Source: Halobacteriovorax sp.
Lineage (GTDB): Bacteria; Bdellovibrionota; Bacteriovoracia; Bacteriovoracales; Bacteriovoracaceae
Reading direction: 5' to 3'
Length of the DNA stretch: 13,398 bases
Assembly: GCA_002686115.1 (NCBI GenBank)
Contig: NZAF01000120.1
Coordinates: 1-13,398, forward strand
Shown here: positions 13,383 to 13,398 of the stretch, one piece after another
How positions within the stretch are numbered: the stretch's first letter is position 1
How the letters are laid out: each line of letters begins with the position of its first letter
The notes under the pieces: model-generated
Databases searched by the model: none
The model's input: the letters and a program-made list of their open reading frames with translations, nothing else
Told to the model about the DNA's origin: nothing
Translations under genes and position numbers: made by a program

Positions 13383-13398
13383 TAAAAAGACATATCAG
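13369..13398 (+). CDS. Probable start of a downstream gene (partial)
   Basis: A strong AAAAGGAGG at 13354-13362 lies inside the end of the siderophore synthetase gene. Six bases later a TTG opens a frame (first residues MHSYNKKTYQ) that is still open at the window edge. It would overlap the synthetase gene by 14 bases, a common layout for coupled genes. Too little is visible to name a product; a second synthetase or an amine hydroxylase would be the expected partner in a hydroxamate siderophore operon. Confidence 0.5.
   Translation, partial: MHSYNKKTYQ

Overview
The window is AT-rich, densely coded DNA, almost all on the plus strand. It has short intergenic gaps, clear AGGAG-type ribosome binding sites and compact hairpin-plus-T terminators. 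Many products carry Gram-negative export signals: lipoboxes, Sec signal peptides and an N-terminal membrane anchor. I see no insertion sequence, phage gene, tRNA, rRNA or CRISPR array. Together these features suggest a low-GC Gram-negative proteobacterium or a relative. A marine Bdellovibrio-like predator (Halobacteriovorax/Bacteriovorax) would fit, but that is an inference from general style and not proven by any marker here.

Layout. Positions 1-206 hold the 3' end of an unrecognised gene. Next is a small secreted, very acidic His/Cys protein (296-493) with its own terminator. A 390-base gap follows, carrying a strikingly good OxyR-type site and a promoter in front of katG (885-3107). This catalase-peroxidase is complete and has all its catalytic residues, but it starts with a lipoprotein signal peptide. 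A strong terminator separates katG from a tiny convergent lipoprotein gene on the minus strand (3158-3292). Then come a small secreted protein (3540-3860) with a terminator, and a four-helix membrane protein with a TPM domain and a Gly/Ser tail (3978-5555).

Positions 5584-9270 look like one or two transcription units. Two pirin-family quercetinase-like proteins lie in tandem (5759-6472 and 6497-7366), followed by a TauE/SafE (TSUP) transporter (7376-8137). A DsbB-like/DsbA-like disulfide pair follows, with overlapping reading frames (8184-8618 and 8608-9270). A second two-gene operon encodes an exported DJ-1/PfpI (Hsp31-like) protein (9445-10185) and the glutathione transferase YghU (10195-11043).

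The last gene (11181-13382) is a fusion of an IucA/IucC siderophore synthetase with an IucB/RhbD-type GNAT acyltransferase. It sits behind an 18-bp perfect palindrome. A further gene seems to begin at 13369 and runs off the window, so a siderophore operon probably continues to the right.

How the genes fit together. Most products handle oxidants, thiols or metals: peroxide removal at the envelope, disulfide formation, electrophile or carbonyl defence, glutathione-disulfide chemistry, and iron acquisition. The window reads as a loose redox and metal-stress neighbourhood made of several independently promoted operons rather than one defined pathway. The most original points are the lipoprotein KatG with its OxyR-like operator, the synthetase-acyltransferase fusion with its palindromic operator, and the paired pirins with identically placed metal ligands.
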